Shown here piece by piece: positions 24,813 through 33,936 of a DNA stretch of 64,000 nt (within the stretch, counting starts at the first letter, position 1; each line of letters opens with the position of its first letter). The notes beneath the pieces were generated by a model. It was not told where the DNA came from and ran no database searches. It saw nothing but the letters and a program-made list of their open reading frames with translations. Source of the DNA: Solihabitans fulvus. Lineage in GTDB: Bacteria > Actinomycetota > Actinomycetes > Mycobacteriales > Pseudonocardiaceae. A program made the position numbers and the translations under genes. The DNA lies in contig NZ_VUOB01000029.1 in NCBI RefSeq assembly GCF_008386585.1, positions 64,713-128,712 on the forward strand, read 5' to 3'.

Positions 24813-24829
24813 ATTGCAACATTGCAATA
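24813..24829. promoter_or_regulatory. Repeated TTGCAA element
   Basis: Two copies of ATTGCAA, each containing the palindrome TTGCAA, lie 8 bases apart (24813-24819 and 24821-24827) and are followed by ATATTTTG. This is the most AT-rich spot of the region and sits between two divergent transcription units, as expected for an operator or promoter core. Confidence 0.35.
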
Positions 24830-24912
24830 TTTTGAACGAGTGGTGACGGGTATCACCCATTTGCCGTATTGCCCGAGCCTGGCGTGATGGTCATGCTTTC
24901 GCCACGTTGTCT

Positions 24913-24943
24913 TGACTGCTCAGCCATGTGGTGATCGATAATC
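24913..24943 (+). promoter_or_regulatory. Possible promoter of the vWA-Hsp70-GTPase operon
   Basis: TTGACT (24913-24918) and GATAAT (24938-24943) resemble -35 and -10 boxes of the main sigma factor with a 19-base spacer, slightly longer than optimal, about 112 bases upstream of the vWA start. Inferred from consensus only. Confidence 0.35.
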
Positions 24944-25055
24944 GGCTCACGATTGGCTGTTGAGAGGTAAGCGCTGCCTGACCCGCGAGACGCTTCTCGT
25001 CGATGGTAGACGCCGCATGGTCCGTCCGGGAGAGAACCGTCGTTGAGGTCGGGGA

Positions 25056-26147
25056 GTGAAGCGGAGTTTCGCACGCGTTGTATTCGCGATCTTTGCATTG
25101 TTGCTGTCGACGGGGCTGTGCGTTTCCCGATCCACAGTCGCAGTGGCTCAGGTCGCCAACCCGGCCTGGCCATCGCAGTGCCCATTGAAGCTGGCGCTCA
25201 TGGTGGATCAGTCGACATCCATGACACCGCGCTTCGACGCGGTGCGGGATGCGGCCAGGAACGTGGTGGATGCCCTGCGCGACAAGCACTCCGAAGTCAC
25301 GCTGATCGGCTTCGGGAGCGGCGCGACCGTGGTCACCCCGTTGGTGGACGTAGCGGACACGAGTGCTCGCGACCGGCTGAAGAACAGCGTCGACGACCTT
25401 GGTCCGTTGTCCGGTTGGGACGGTGGAACCAACTGGGAAGCCGCCTTGACGACAGTCCGCAAGATGAGCGTCAACGTGGCGGTGCTGCTGACGGATGGCG
25501 AGCCGACCGAGTACGACACTCGGGTGCCGGGTGTCGGTGGGGAAGCCGAGATGCCGCTCGCTGCGGCAGTTGTCGCCGCAGACCAGTTGAAGGCGAGCGG
25601 AACCCGGTTGGTCGCAGTGGGCATCGAGCTCGACGCCGGCGCGGCGGACAACCTCGCGAAGATCACCGGCCCCGTGCAGGGACAGGACTACTACCCCAGC
25701 GATCTCACCAATCTGCTTCATCAGCTGTACGCGGTCATCGCCAGCGCATGCGGGGTTCCCGTGTCGACGCTGCCCGCCCCGGAACCGCCCTCGTTTCCGT
25801 TGGCGAGGACAGTCCTTGGCGCACTTGCCGTCCTGTGCCTCGCCGCGTTGGTCGGGTTCCTCCTGCATCGTCGACGTCGGGTTGCGGTCCCGAAGACGTC
25901 GGGACCGACGCCGATTCGGGTCGTCGATCCCACGATCAGCCATGACGATGTGCTGAAGCGACTCGGGATCGGCGACTCCGGCGTCAAGCCGACCGAATCG
26001 ACGCAGGCAGCTGAGAACGCTGTCGTTGACGACCGGACCACCCCCGATGCGGAGAAACCGGAAACATCGCAGCCGGCACGCCGCTCGATGTCACTCGACT
26101 TCCTACGAGAAGACCGCGGTGGGTCAGAGGAGAAGGGTGGTCGGTGA
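25056..26147 (+). CDS. Membrane-anchored extracellular vWA-domain protein
   Basis: A 363-residue protein starting at GTG 25056 (TTGAGGTC upstream). Residues 1-32 are a signal peptide. A von Willebrand factor A domain follows (about 44-235) with an intact MIDAS DxSxS at DQSTS (51-55), the Thr region GGTNWEAAL and the distal LLTDGEPTE. One transmembrane helix (about 252-273) is followed by HRRRR and an 85-residue polar cytosolic tail rich in Asp, Glu and Pro. The vWA domain is therefore outside the cell. It is the first gene of the operon with Hsp70, the FN3-like protein, two GTPases and GAP1, and is a candidate input sensor; this role is inferred. Confidence 0.88.
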   Translation: MKRSFARVVFAIFALLLSTGLCVSRSTVAVAQVANPAWPSQCPLKLALMVDQSTSMTPRFDAVRDAARNVVDALRDKHSEVTLIGFGSGATVVTPLVDVADTSARDRLKNSVDDLGPLSGWDGGTNWEAALTTVRKMSVNVAVLLTDGEPTEYDTRVPGVGGEAEMPLAAAVVAADQLKASGTRLVAVGIELDAGAADNLAKITGPVQGQDYYPSDLTNLLHQLYAVIASACGVPVSTLPAPEPPSFPLARTVLGALAVLCLAALVGFLLHRRRRVAVPKTSGPTPIRVVDPTISHDDVLKRLGIGDSGVKPTESTQAAENAVVDDRTTPDAEKPETSQPARRSMSLDFLREDRGGSEEKGGR

Positions 26148-26198
26148 CCACTCCCGTCCCCGCAATCCCGGCAGGACAACCAATATCGAAGGATAATG

Positions 26199-27785
26199 AT
26201 GACTGAACGTCCCGTTCTCGGCATCGATCTGGGAACGACCTACTCCTGCGTGGCGTCGCTCGACGAAAACCAACGGGTTTCGGTGCTGCCCAACCAGGAG
26301 GGTGAGCTGACCACGCCCTCTGTTGTGTTCTTCGAGCAGACCGGCAGTGTCACGGTCGGGAAGTTCGCCAAGAACGAGCTCAAGCGGGAACAGGATCGGG
26401 TCGTCGCGCTCATCAAGCGCCACATGGGAGAGGACGGATACACCGTCGAGATCGACGGCAAGGCTATGTACCCCCAACAGATCTCGGCGATCATTCTGCG
26501 CCAGGTGGTCGAGGATGCGCTGAGCGATCTCGGCTTGGAGGTGCCGGCGAGCGGGCAGCTCGCGGACGCCGTCATCACCGTGCCAGCCTATTTCGGCGCC
26601 GCGGAGCGCCAGGCCACCAGAGATGCGGGCGAGATGGCCGGCCTGAACGTCGTGAACATCATCAACGAGCCGACCGCCGCGGCGATCGCGTACGGCCTCG
26701 CCTCGGCGGGTAGCGACCGCACGGTGCTCGTCTACGACCTCGGTGGCGGCACCTTCGACGTCACGATCATTCGTGTGTCGCCGAGCGAGATCCGGGTTGT
26801 CGCGACCGGCGGGGACCACCGCCTCGGCGGGGCGGACTGGGACGAGCGGGTGGTCGAGATGATCGCGACGAAATTCCAGGAGCAGCACCCGGATGCCGAC
26901 GACCCCAGGCTGGACCTGGACGCCGCGGGCTCCATCGAACTGTTCGCTGAAGAGGCCAAGAAGGCGTTGAGCCGTCGCGACAGCTATGTCGACAGCGTGA
27001 CTGCGGGCAGCCTCCGTGCCAAGATCGAGATCAGTCGCAAGGAACTGGAGGAGTGCACCAGCGACCTGGTGGGCAGAACGCTCGACTTCACCCGTGATGT
27101 TCTGCGGCAGGCTCAGGACAAGGGCGTGCAGAAGATCGACGAACTGCTCCTCGTCGGTGGAATGTCGAGAACGCCCGCGGTGAGTCAGCGACTCGCGACG
27201 GAGTTCCCCGAACTGCCGGACGCGAAACTGACCGACCCGGACCAGATCGTTGCCAAGGGTGCCGCGCTCTTCGCCGCCAGCAGCGTCGCCGAGACGGATG
27301 CCTCCTCCGATGCGCCCGTCGGACGGCGGCTGCCAGGAGCGGTTCCCCTGCCGGCAATCATCGACGTCACGTCCAAGGGCTACGGCATCGAGGTGGTGCG
27401 CGAGTCCGGTCGCCCCAAAGCGGGGACCCATCTGGCGTGGTTGATCCGGCCGAACGACGAGGTGCCCGCCACCGTTCGGGACACCTTCAGAACTGTGTCG
27501 GACAACCAGGAAACGGTGGAGATCGTCGTGTACGAGTCCACCACCGACGTGCTCACTGAGAACGTGACCGACCACGTGAAGCTCGTCGAAGGCCGGCTGG
27601 TCGGGCTGCCGAGCAGGCAATCGGCCGGCCGACCGATCGTGGTGTCCTTTGCGCTCGGCGCCGATGCGATCCTGCGCATCACCGCGCTTGCGGAGAACGG
27701 TCGAGAGCTGACCTTGGAGGCGAGGATCAGCGGCCTCGTGCCCGACGAGGTGAAGCGCGCCCCGCTGCCTGCCCTCCAGCGGTGA
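26199..27785 (+). CDS. Hsp70-family (DnaK-like) chaperone lacking the lid
   Basis: About 528 residues, versus about 610-640 for DnaK. The nucleotide-binding domain is complete: GIDLGTTYSCVA (phosphate 1), VITVPAYFGAAERQATRDAG, NIINEPTAAAIAYGL, VYDLGGGTFDVTI, LLVGGMSRTPAV. The substrate-binding part (about 385-515) has only the beta-sandwich; the helical lid and the EEVD-like tail are absent. Start ATG 26199 has GAAGGA 8 bases upstream (26196 is an adjacent ATG). It lies between the vWA gene and the FN3-like gene, and a GrpE-like nucleotide exchange factor is encoded at the far end of the locus, suggesting a dedicated chaperone module rather than general protein folding. Confidence 0.92.
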   Translation: MTERPVLGIDLGTTYSCVASLDENQRVSVLPNQEGELTTPSVVFFEQTGSVTVGKFAKNELKREQDRVVALIKRHMGEDGYTVEIDGKAMYPQQISAIILRQVVEDALSDLGLEVPASGQLADAVITVPAYFGAAERQATRDAGEMAGLNVVNIINEPTAAAIAYGLASAGSDRTVLVYDLGGGTFDVTIIRVSPSEIRVVATGGDHRLGGADWDERVVEMIATKFQEQHPDADDPRLDLDAAGSIELFAEEAKKALSRRDSYVDSVTAGSLRAKIEISRKELEECTSDLVGRTLDFTRDVLRQAQDKGVQKIDELLLVGGMSRTPAVSQRLATEFPELPDAKLTDPDQIVAKGAALFAASSVAETDASSDAPVGRRLPGAVPLPAIIDVTSKGYGIEVVRESGRPKAGTHLAWLIRPNDEVPATVRDTFRTVSDNQETVEIVVYESTTDVLTENVTDHVKLVEGRLVGLPSRQSAGRPIVVSFALGADAILRITALAENGRELTLEARISGLVPDEVKRAPLPALQR

Positions 27786-27789
27786 CGGC

Positions 27790-30399
27790 GTGACAGGATG
27801 GGCGTTCGACGAGCCGCGATTCGTCGAGGAAGTGCTCAAGCCTGTGCATGAGGGCTGGCCGCCCGAGCACGATCTGTTCCGGGTCTACCTGCTGCCCATG
27901 GACATCAACGATTCCGGAATCGTGCGCACGGCGCTCGCCGAGGTGCAGCGCCAACTGGGCCGCCAGCATTTCCGGGCGTTCCGCCAGGCATGTGACCGCC
28001 TGCGCACCCAGCACCCGGCCGCGAGCGAGCTGCTCACGGATTCGAGACGACGCAACGCGCACCGCGCCGAGGTGGCTGCGGAGGCTGGCAGGCTGACCTC
28101 CAGCCTGCGTCACCGGCTCAACGGCGCACCAGGACTACCTTCGTCCGAGGTGAACGCGTTGGTGAAAGCCTCGGACGGCGCGCTCACGCGGTCTGCGGTC
28201 CGCGCGTCGCTGGCCGCGTCGGGCGCTCGGGAACTCGATCCCATCGAACTGCCGCCCGCGTCCGCACCGAGCCGGTGGCCTCAGCTGCGCAACAACCTGA
28301 CGCGGCTTCGGTTCTCGTCGTTGTGGGACTATCTGGCTGACACCAAGGAACTAGGCGGTCCGGCGACAACGGGCGCACAGATCGCCACCCGACGAGGCAA
28401 GCTTCGTGCGGCTCGTAACGAAGACAGTGTCGCCGAGATAACTGTCCTCAAACTGGTCGAGCTGTGGTTGCCGGAGGACGGCCTGATCACCGTCCTGCGG
28501 CACGAACTCATTGGCGCGCTGGGACGCGAGGCAGGATTCGGCTATCCCGAGGTCGAGCGCGCCACGTCCAATGCCACCGACCGCCTAGCGGCACTGCGAC
28601 TCCCGCAGGATCCGAGGGCGGTCGCCTATGCCGTCTGGTGCACCCGTTGGCACCGTCCTGCTGACCGGATGGCGAACTGGGCCGAGGCATACCAGTCCGC
28701 GCTGCTGGACAGACAGCTGCGCGCGGCCCTCGAAGTACTGCGAGGGCAGCCGGAACTCCCCGCCGAATGGCAACGGCAGCGCGACGAACTGGGAGCCAGG
28801 CTCGCGGTCCTCGACGACGAGTTGGCGCGGGCCAAGTCCCTGGAACGCACCGACGTCGAAGGCGCGGTGGCGGCATATCACAAGGTTCGCGCCGAGCTGA
28901 CCGACCCAGCAGTCGACATCGCAGTGGAACGGTGTCGCCCGGCGCCGGTGAGTCGGGTGGACGCGAGGGCAACAAGGAGTCAGATCGTCGTGACGTGGGC
29001 GCCGACCTCGTCATCGGCAGGTCGAATCAGCTATCGGGTGGTGCGCCACGGTCCTGACGCGCTCGATGAGGCGACGAGTGTCCTCGCGGACGAGGTCGCC
29101 ATCTGCATGGTCACCGATCCTGATCCGCCGGGCGGGGTGCCGCTGACCTATGCGGTCTTCAGCCTGCGCGACGGAAATCCGTCCGCCGACGCGACAACGT
29201 CCGCTTCGGTGACCGCACTGCCCGGGGTCGACCAGCTGGAGCTGGAGGGGCGACCCGACGCGATTCTCGGGCGGTGGCGCCTGCCCTCCGGCGCAGCCGG
29301 TGTCACGGTGTCGCGGACCACGGCCGGCACGTCGGCTGGGGAGGTGATCGTGTCGAAGACACATCGGGGCGGATTCGTCGATCACCAGGTGCGACCCGGG
29401 GTGACCTACGACTACAGGGTGCGGGCGGAGTACCGACCGGCCGGCGGGCCGGTGGCTTGGGCCGACCCCGTGCTGGCCTCGGCGACCTGCCAGGAGACTC
29501 CGGTCGCGATCACGGACCTGCGAGTTGAGTTCGACGAGGGCGACCTGCTGGCCACGTGGACACCTCCGGCCAGAGGCGAGGTGGAGATCCGTGAACTGCG
29601 GCGCGCGGAACCGACTCCGGATCGCGCTGTGGTCCCGGTCTCGACGGCGGGCCGGTACGGGTCGGTGCTGCGGTCGACCGGAGTTCGCAACAGTGGCCAG
29701 TTGCGGGGAAGGCCGAGCACGTCCAGCTCACAGTTCGTGCTTCTGCCGATCACGGTTCTCGGCGACCTCGCCGCCATTGGCGTCCCGTGCGAGGTCGACG
29801 CGCGTCAGACCTCGGTGCGCGGGCTCCAGCTCGACAGGCTCGGCGCGACTGTTCGGTTGACGTGGGAGTGGCCCGCAGGTGTCGCGGAAGTCCTCGTGGT
29901 GTGGCGGGCATCGGGTCCGCCACAGGGACCCGGTGACCCGGCCGCGTCCCGAACAGAGGTGACGAGAGTTTCGTACGACAGTGCCGGAGTCCACCTCTCG
30001 GTCGCTGGCGGCGGCGACTACTGGTTCGGTGTCTGCACAGCGTTTCCCGGCGGTGACGGGAAGCAGTATGGGCCGCTCACCTCGGTACGGGAGTCGATGA
30101 CGGGCGAGGCGCGGTACGAGGTTCGACGAGCGTCGCTGCTCTCCAGGGGCAAACGCGTGCTCACCGTCGACGGCGCCGACGTGTTGCCGGACATGGTGCT
30201 GGTAGGCAAGACCGGCACCCGGCCAATGAACCAGGACGACGGCGTGGTGCTGCTCCGACTGTCCTCAGGGCCTGCGCCGGTCAAGGGCCAGTTCGTGCTG
30301 CCGGCAGACCTGCGGCGTCCGGTGCACCTGCGGGCCTTCTCCCTTGACGCAGCGGTGGTTCTGGTGCCCACACATCTTGATCAGCTGGTCGTGCCCTGA
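27790..30399 (+). CDS. Large protein with fibronectin-III-like repeats
   Basis: An 869-residue protein starting at GTG 27790, 4 bases after the Hsp70 stop. The N-terminal 370 residues are helical and charged. From about 385 to 800 there are at least four FN3-like beta modules with the W...P...V pattern (QIVVTWAPTSSSAGRISYRV; LGRWRLPSGAAGVTVSR; LLATWTPPARGEVEIRE; VRLTWEWPAGVAEVLVVWR). A C-terminal module ends in VVLVPTHLDQLVVP. No signal peptide or membrane helix, so it should be cytosolic, unusual for FN3 arrays. A scaffold between the Hsp70 and the GTPase/GAP1 components would fit the gene order. No enzyme motif was seen. Confidence 0.75.
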   Translation: MTGWAFDEPRFVEEVLKPVHEGWPPEHDLFRVYLLPMDINDSGIVRTALAEVQRQLGRQHFRAFRQACDRLRTQHPAASELLTDSRRRNAHRAEVAAEAGRLTSSLRHRLNGAPGLPSSEVNALVKASDGALTRSAVRASLAASGARELDPIELPPASAPSRWPQLRNNLTRLRFSSLWDYLADTKELGGPATTGAQIATRRGKLRAARNEDSVAEITVLKLVELWLPEDGLITVLRHELIGALGREAGFGYPEVERATSNATDRLAALRLPQDPRAVAYAVWCTRWHRPADRMANWAEAYQSALLDRQLRAALEVLRGQPELPAEWQRQRDELGARLAVLDDELARAKSLERTDVEGAVAAYHKVRAELTDPAVDIAVERCRPAPVSRVDARATRSQIVVTWAPTSSSAGRISYRVVRHGPDALDEATSVLADEVAICMVTDPDPPGGVPLTYAVFSLRDGNPSADATTSASVTALPGVDQLELEGRPDAILGRWRLPSGAAGVTVSRTTAGTSAGEVIVSKTHRGGFVDHQVRPGVTYDYRVRAEYRPAGGPVAWADPVLASATCQETPVAITDLRVEFDEGDLLATWTPPARGEVEIRELRRAEPTPDRAVVPVSTAGRYGSVLRSTGVRNSGQLRGRPSTSSSQFVLLPITVLGDLAAIGVPCEVDARQTSVRGLQLDRLGATVRLTWEWPAGVAEVLVVWRASGPPQGPGDPAASRTEVTRVSYDSAGVHLSVAGGGDYWFGVCTAFPGGDGKQYGPLTSVRESMTGEARYEVRRASLLSRGKRVLTVDGADVLPDMVLVGKTGTRPMNQDDGVVLLRLSSGPAPVKGQFVLPADLRRPVHLRAFSLDAAVVLVPTHLDQLVVP

Positions 30400-30421
30400 C
30401 AGCGTAGCGAGGAGCAGAGCG

Positions 30422-31543
30422 TTGCCGACAGTCACCTGCCCGTACTGCTGGAGCCGGCAACGGCCCGGCGACCTGAGTCGTCGCTGCGGCGACCGCTGCG
30501 GAGACAAGGGCGCGGTGTTCCCTGACAAGGAGCTCAGCGACGGCAAGTGTCCACATGGGCAGTTGCCCCAAGCCCGTCGGGTCTGCCCGCAGTGCGGCCG
30601 GGACCTGCTCAGGGAGTACATCGACAGCGGTGGCCGCAACATCGCGGTGATCGGCTCGGCGGACTCGGGCAAGAGCACCTGGGTCGGTGTGTTGGTGCAC
30701 CAGTTCCTGCACGGCCAGGTCGCCGAGCGCTTCCAGGGTATGTCGTTGGACCTGCTCGGCGAGGCATCCAGGATCCGATACGAGCGGGACTTCGACACGC
30801 CGCTGTTCCGCGACAGCCGCACGTTGCGGCAGACGGCCTCCGCCAGGGTCATCGCCCCGGAGCCGCTGATGTTCAGCCTGAGATTTCCCGGCAGGGCGCG
30901 GTGGCTGCGCCCCGAACGGGTCGTGCCGGTGGTCACGGTCTTCTACGACACGGCTGGTGAGGATGTCGCCAGGGCGAGCGTGATGGACCAGCTGGTCAGC
31001 TACCTGAGTGCGGCCGAGGGGATCGTCCTGCTGCTTGACCCCGTGCAGATGCCGAGGGTGCGCGAGATGATCGGAGCGGATCGGATATCCGGTGCGCGAA
31101 CGGCGTTCACCGAACAGCTGTTCGTGCTCACCCGGCTCGGCGAGCTGCTTCGTGAGCGAAGCAAGAGCCCGGTGAACAAGCCGCTGACCATCCCGCTGGC
31201 CATCGCGCTCACCAAACTTGATCTGTTGCGGGAGACGTTCGCGCCGGAGTCGCCGCTGCGACGGCCCTCCCACCATCTCGGCTACTACGACGAGGACGAC
31301 GGGCTCGATGTGCATGAGGACGTTCGAGGCTGGTTGAACCAGTGGTACGAGCCGGCATTCGACCGCAGCGTCGCCAATACCTTTGCCGTGCACCGTTATT
31401 TCGGCCTGTCCGCGCTCGGAGCCCCGCCCGTTGACGGTAACCGGCTGTCCCCTTCGGGCGTGCACCCCTACCGCGTTGAAGACCCGATGTTGTGGCTGTT
31501 GGCCAGATTCGGCGCCATCCGCACGGTGAGGGGAAAGCGATGA
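30422..31543 (+). CDS. Double-GTPase-like (TRAFAC-type) GTPase with zinc ribbons
   Basis: About 373 residues from TTG 30422, which has GAGGAG 7 bases upstream. The N-terminal 60 residues carry Cys-rich ribbons (CPYC at 6-9, further Cys at 22, 26, 43, then CPQC at 55-58). The GTPase core has Walker A GSADSGKST (78-86), Walker B FYDTAGED (174-181), DPVQMPRV, and TKLD (264-267) as the guanine-specificity motif. This matches the double-GTPase (DO-GTPase) families associated with GAP1 proteins. It has no membrane helix, in contrast to its paralogue at 33937. It probably acts as a nucleotide switch in the same assembly as GAP1. Confidence 0.82.
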   Translation: MPTVTCPYCWSRQRPGDLSRRCGDRCGDKGAVFPDKELSDGKCPHGQLPQARRVCPQCGRDLLREYIDSGGRNIAVIGSADSGKSTWVGVLVHQFLHGQVAERFQGMSLDLLGEASRIRYERDFDTPLFRDSRTLRQTASARVIAPEPLMFSLRFPGRARWLRPERVVPVVTVFYDTAGEDVARASVMDQLVSYLSAAEGIVLLLDPVQMPRVREMIGADRISGARTAFTEQLFVLTRLGELLRERSKSPVNKPLTIPLAIALTKLDLLRETFAPESPLRRPSHHLGYYDEDDGLDVHEDVRGWLNQWYEPAFDRSVANTFAVHRYFGLSALGAPPVDGNRLSPSGVHPYRVEDPMLWLLARFGAIRTVRGKR

Positions 31544-31623
31544 GCGGACGAAGCGAGCGGGGCAGTCGACACGGTGCGCCTGGTGTCTCGTCGGCGCCCG
31601 GACAGAAGGGAGGCCGCCGATGA
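31540..31623 (+). CDS. Possible 27-codon bridging ORF
   Basis: ATG 31540 overlaps the stop of the soluble GTPase gene (ATGA) and its own TGA (31621-31623) overlaps the ATG of GAP1 (ATGA). The encoded 27 residues, MSGRSERGSRHGAPGVSSAP and then GQKGGRR, are basic and low-complexity. The most likely role is to carry ribosomes across the gap for translational coupling of GTPase and GAP1; a functional peptide is not excluded. Confidence 0.3.
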   Translation: MSGRSERGSRHGAPGVSSAPGQKGGRR

Positions 31624-33932
31624 GCGTGCGTCAACTCCACTACACGTCCTGCGAGGACGGGCTGGAGGGCATCCAGGGCTTTCAGGTCAGTGCCACGACT
31701 CCCGGCCTGTCGAAGTTCTTCGTTGACCTCGCGGTTCGGTCAAGCGCCTACGAGGCGGGGCCCGGACTGGTCGAGCGCTTGGCAGACGATGACCTGAGCA
31801 CCTTTCCGATCGCGTTCGGCTACACGCCGGCGGAGCGGGCGGCCCTGTTGTTCCAGAGTCGTTACGTCGGGCCCGACTTCACCGGCAGACTGGGCAACTA
31901 TTTCGCGCATGCCCTCGTGGTCGACGATGTCGACCGCGAGCTTGGTGCGGCGCTGCCCATCGACCTGTGGCGCAGCCAGGTCTGGTCGGGCATCGCGCGA
32001 GGTGGCGAGACCGTGCTGCCAGAGCTGGACACGCTGCCGCCCGGCACGGCGGCCGACCCGTCGGCGACGCGGCGGTTCCTCGGCACGTCCGAACAACGCG
32101 CGGGCCTGATCCGGCTCGTCAGCACGGTTCAACCACTGCTGGCCACAGGTCGAGGACGGCTCGCCCTTGTCGTGCCGGACGACCAGCACGGTGCGTTGTG
32201 GTTGGCCGCGCTCACCCGATCGCTGCCCCGGCACCTCGCCCTTTCGGTCTCGTTCGTGACCTACACTTCTCGGCCCCACGAACAGGAGCTGCTGGTCAGC
32301 TGCACCACACCGGACGTGTTCCTGCCGGCCTACGGGGACTACGGAGTGCTCGACCTGTGCGCGCCAGGGCCGGGGGTTGTCGGGCCTGGCGATGGCGGCC
32401 GATCGACCAGGTATGCGGCCGCGGTCGCGAAGGTGTGGGAGGCCGGCGCGGTCGACGAGGTCATTCGACAGGCGACGCTGGTGCGGCCCGCGCTCGCCGC
32501 CGGAGAGCTGGACCTGTTCGCCACGGCACTGACGCTGACCATGGATCTTGCCGGGACGTCGACGCTGGACGAGCAGGAACTGTTGGCGGGCTTGGCTTTT
32601 GCGCAGGATCGGCTGCCCGGATCACTTCGGTCGGGGATGTGGCAGCGGGTCGTGGACATGCTCACGCCGCTAGGAGGGCCACACGACCTGATGCGGTGGT
32701 GCGCCGTGCTGCGATCGGCCGTGAACCGCGCGGAGCTGGTGCCCACATCCCTACTCGTCGCGTACTTCGTGGCGGCCATGACTGCCTCGGAGGTCCCGAC
32801 GTGGCTGCCCAAGCTCGACGAGACCGCACTCGCGGACGTGGCGCATCGCGTCCTCCTTCCCCTGATCGTCAACGGGGACGCGCCGACGCCGGTCGACCGA
32901 CTCGCCGAGCAGCACGACCTGGTCCGGGCGTTGGTTCGGGCGCTCGATCGGAGGCTGGCGGCCGACGCGACCGAGTCGTACCGACTGGTCGAGCGGATGC
33001 GACCGGAGGTCGCTCGGATCCTCCTGACGCACGACCGGACGGCCCCGCGAGTGGCCATGGTCACCGACATCGTCTTTGCCAGGCACGGCCTCACTGATCC
33101 CGTGGCGTTCTTGGCGAGTGTCGCCCACAACGGTGCTGTGCGTGGCCACACCGAGTGGCAGAGCCTCGGCAGGGCGTTGTGGCCGGGCCTGCTGTCGACA
33201 GCTGACGCTCGCCGCGCGCTGCGTCACCTGCCTCCCGAGGTGCTCGCCGCGGCCGGTGTGCTCGAGCGGTCCGTCGAGCGAATCCTTCAGGACGCCGACG
33301 ACGGCGAGATGTCGGAGGACGGCATCCTGCTGGCGAAGGAACTGCTCGGGTCGGCGTGTGTCGACTGGATTCCCGCCGGCGGCAGGGCCTCGCTGCAGGC
33401 CGTGCACTGGGCGACGCGCTTTCGGCGGGCGGCGCCGCCCGGCATCTCCGAGCGGGACGTGCGCGAGGCGCTCGGTGTCGCAAGCCAGGCCGGCATCGAA
33501 CTGTCCGACCGGATTCTGGTCGCCATCGCCCTCTTCCTGCTCCGGGTCCGCGATCCACTGATCCACAGCACGCTGCTCGATGTCGCCCTCGATACGGAAC
33601 CGAGGCGATTCCTCAGCGTGTACTGCGAGGTCGCCCGTGCCGAACTCGCCCGCGCCGCACCAGAAGCGGTGGCAACCGCCGCAGTGGTCTGGGCTGCGCT
33701 GCCCAACACCAGGATCCGGCTACGGCTCATCGACGAAACGCTGGCTGAGGCGATGTCCGGGCGGCGCCGACGAGACCTGAACAAGATGGGGGACAGGCTG
33801 GAGCCGATCGCCCGACACCTCGGCGCGCGCGCGCCACGTCAGTCCGGTGGCTGGCGCAACTGGTGGCAGGCCTGGCGTCATCTGCACGAGCGGCGGGGCC
33901 TGCTGCGTCGCCTCGGCCTCGGCAGGAGGTAG
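31620..33932 (+). CDS. GTPase-associated protein 1 (GAP1) homologue
   Basis: A 770-residue protein. The first 100 residues, beginning SVRQLHYTSCEDGLEGIQGF and continuing FQVSATTPGLSKFFVDL and RYVGPDFTGRLGNYFAHALV, match the N-terminal domain of GAP1 as I know it from families defined in studies of prokaryotic NTPase-dependent conflict systems. A middle domain (about 140-330, including RLVSTVQPLLATGRGRLALV and LSVSFVTYTSRPHEQELLVS) fits the GAP1 middle domain, and the rest is a long helical array. No enzymatic motif is evident. ATG 31620 has AAGGGAGG upstream. It lies between two GTPase genes and is the hallmark gene of the operon. Confidence 0.82.
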   Translation: MSVRQLHYTSCEDGLEGIQGFQVSATTPGLSKFFVDLAVRSSAYEAGPGLVERLADDDLSTFPIAFGYTPAERAALLFQSRYVGPDFTGRLGNYFAHALVVDDVDRELGAALPIDLWRSQVWSGIARGGETVLPELDTLPPGTAADPSATRRFLGTSEQRAGLIRLVSTVQPLLATGRGRLALVVPDDQHGALWLAALTRSLPRHLALSVSFVTYTSRPHEQELLVSCTTPDVFLPAYGDYGVLDLCAPGPGVVGPGDGGRSTRYAAAVAKVWEAGAVDEVIRQATLVRPALAAGELDLFATALTLTMDLAGTSTLDEQELLAGLAFAQDRLPGSLRSGMWQRVVDMLTPLGGPHDLMRWCAVLRSAVNRAELVPTSLLVAYFVAAMTASEVPTWLPKLDETALADVAHRVLLPLIVNGDAPTPVDRLAEQHDLVRALVRALDRRLAADATESYRLVERMRPEVARILLTHDRTAPRVAMVTDIVFARHGLTDPVAFLASVAHNGAVRGHTEWQSLGRALWPGLLSTADARRALRHLPPEVLAAAGVLERSVERILQDADDGEMSEDGILLAKELLGSACVDWIPAGGRASLQAVHWATRFRRAAPPGISERDVREALGVASQAGIELSDRILVAIALFLLRVRDPLIHSTLLDVALDTEPRRFLSVYCEVARAELARAAPEAVATAAVVWAALPNTRIRLRLIDETLAEAMSGRRRRDLNKMGDRLEPIARHLGARAPRQSGGWRNWWQAWRHLHERRGLLRRLGLGRR

Positions 33933-33936
33933 CGCC

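Larger units (their letters stand above)
24600..25055. other. 456-bp intergenic region between divergent regulator and vWA genes
   Basis: This stretch separates the divergently transcribed HTH-TPR gene and the vWA operon. It contains the AT-rich repeated ATTGCAA element (24813-24827) and a promoter-like sequence (24913-24943). I see no convincing coding sequence; the open frames in it are shadows lacking ribosome sites. Confidence 0.6.
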
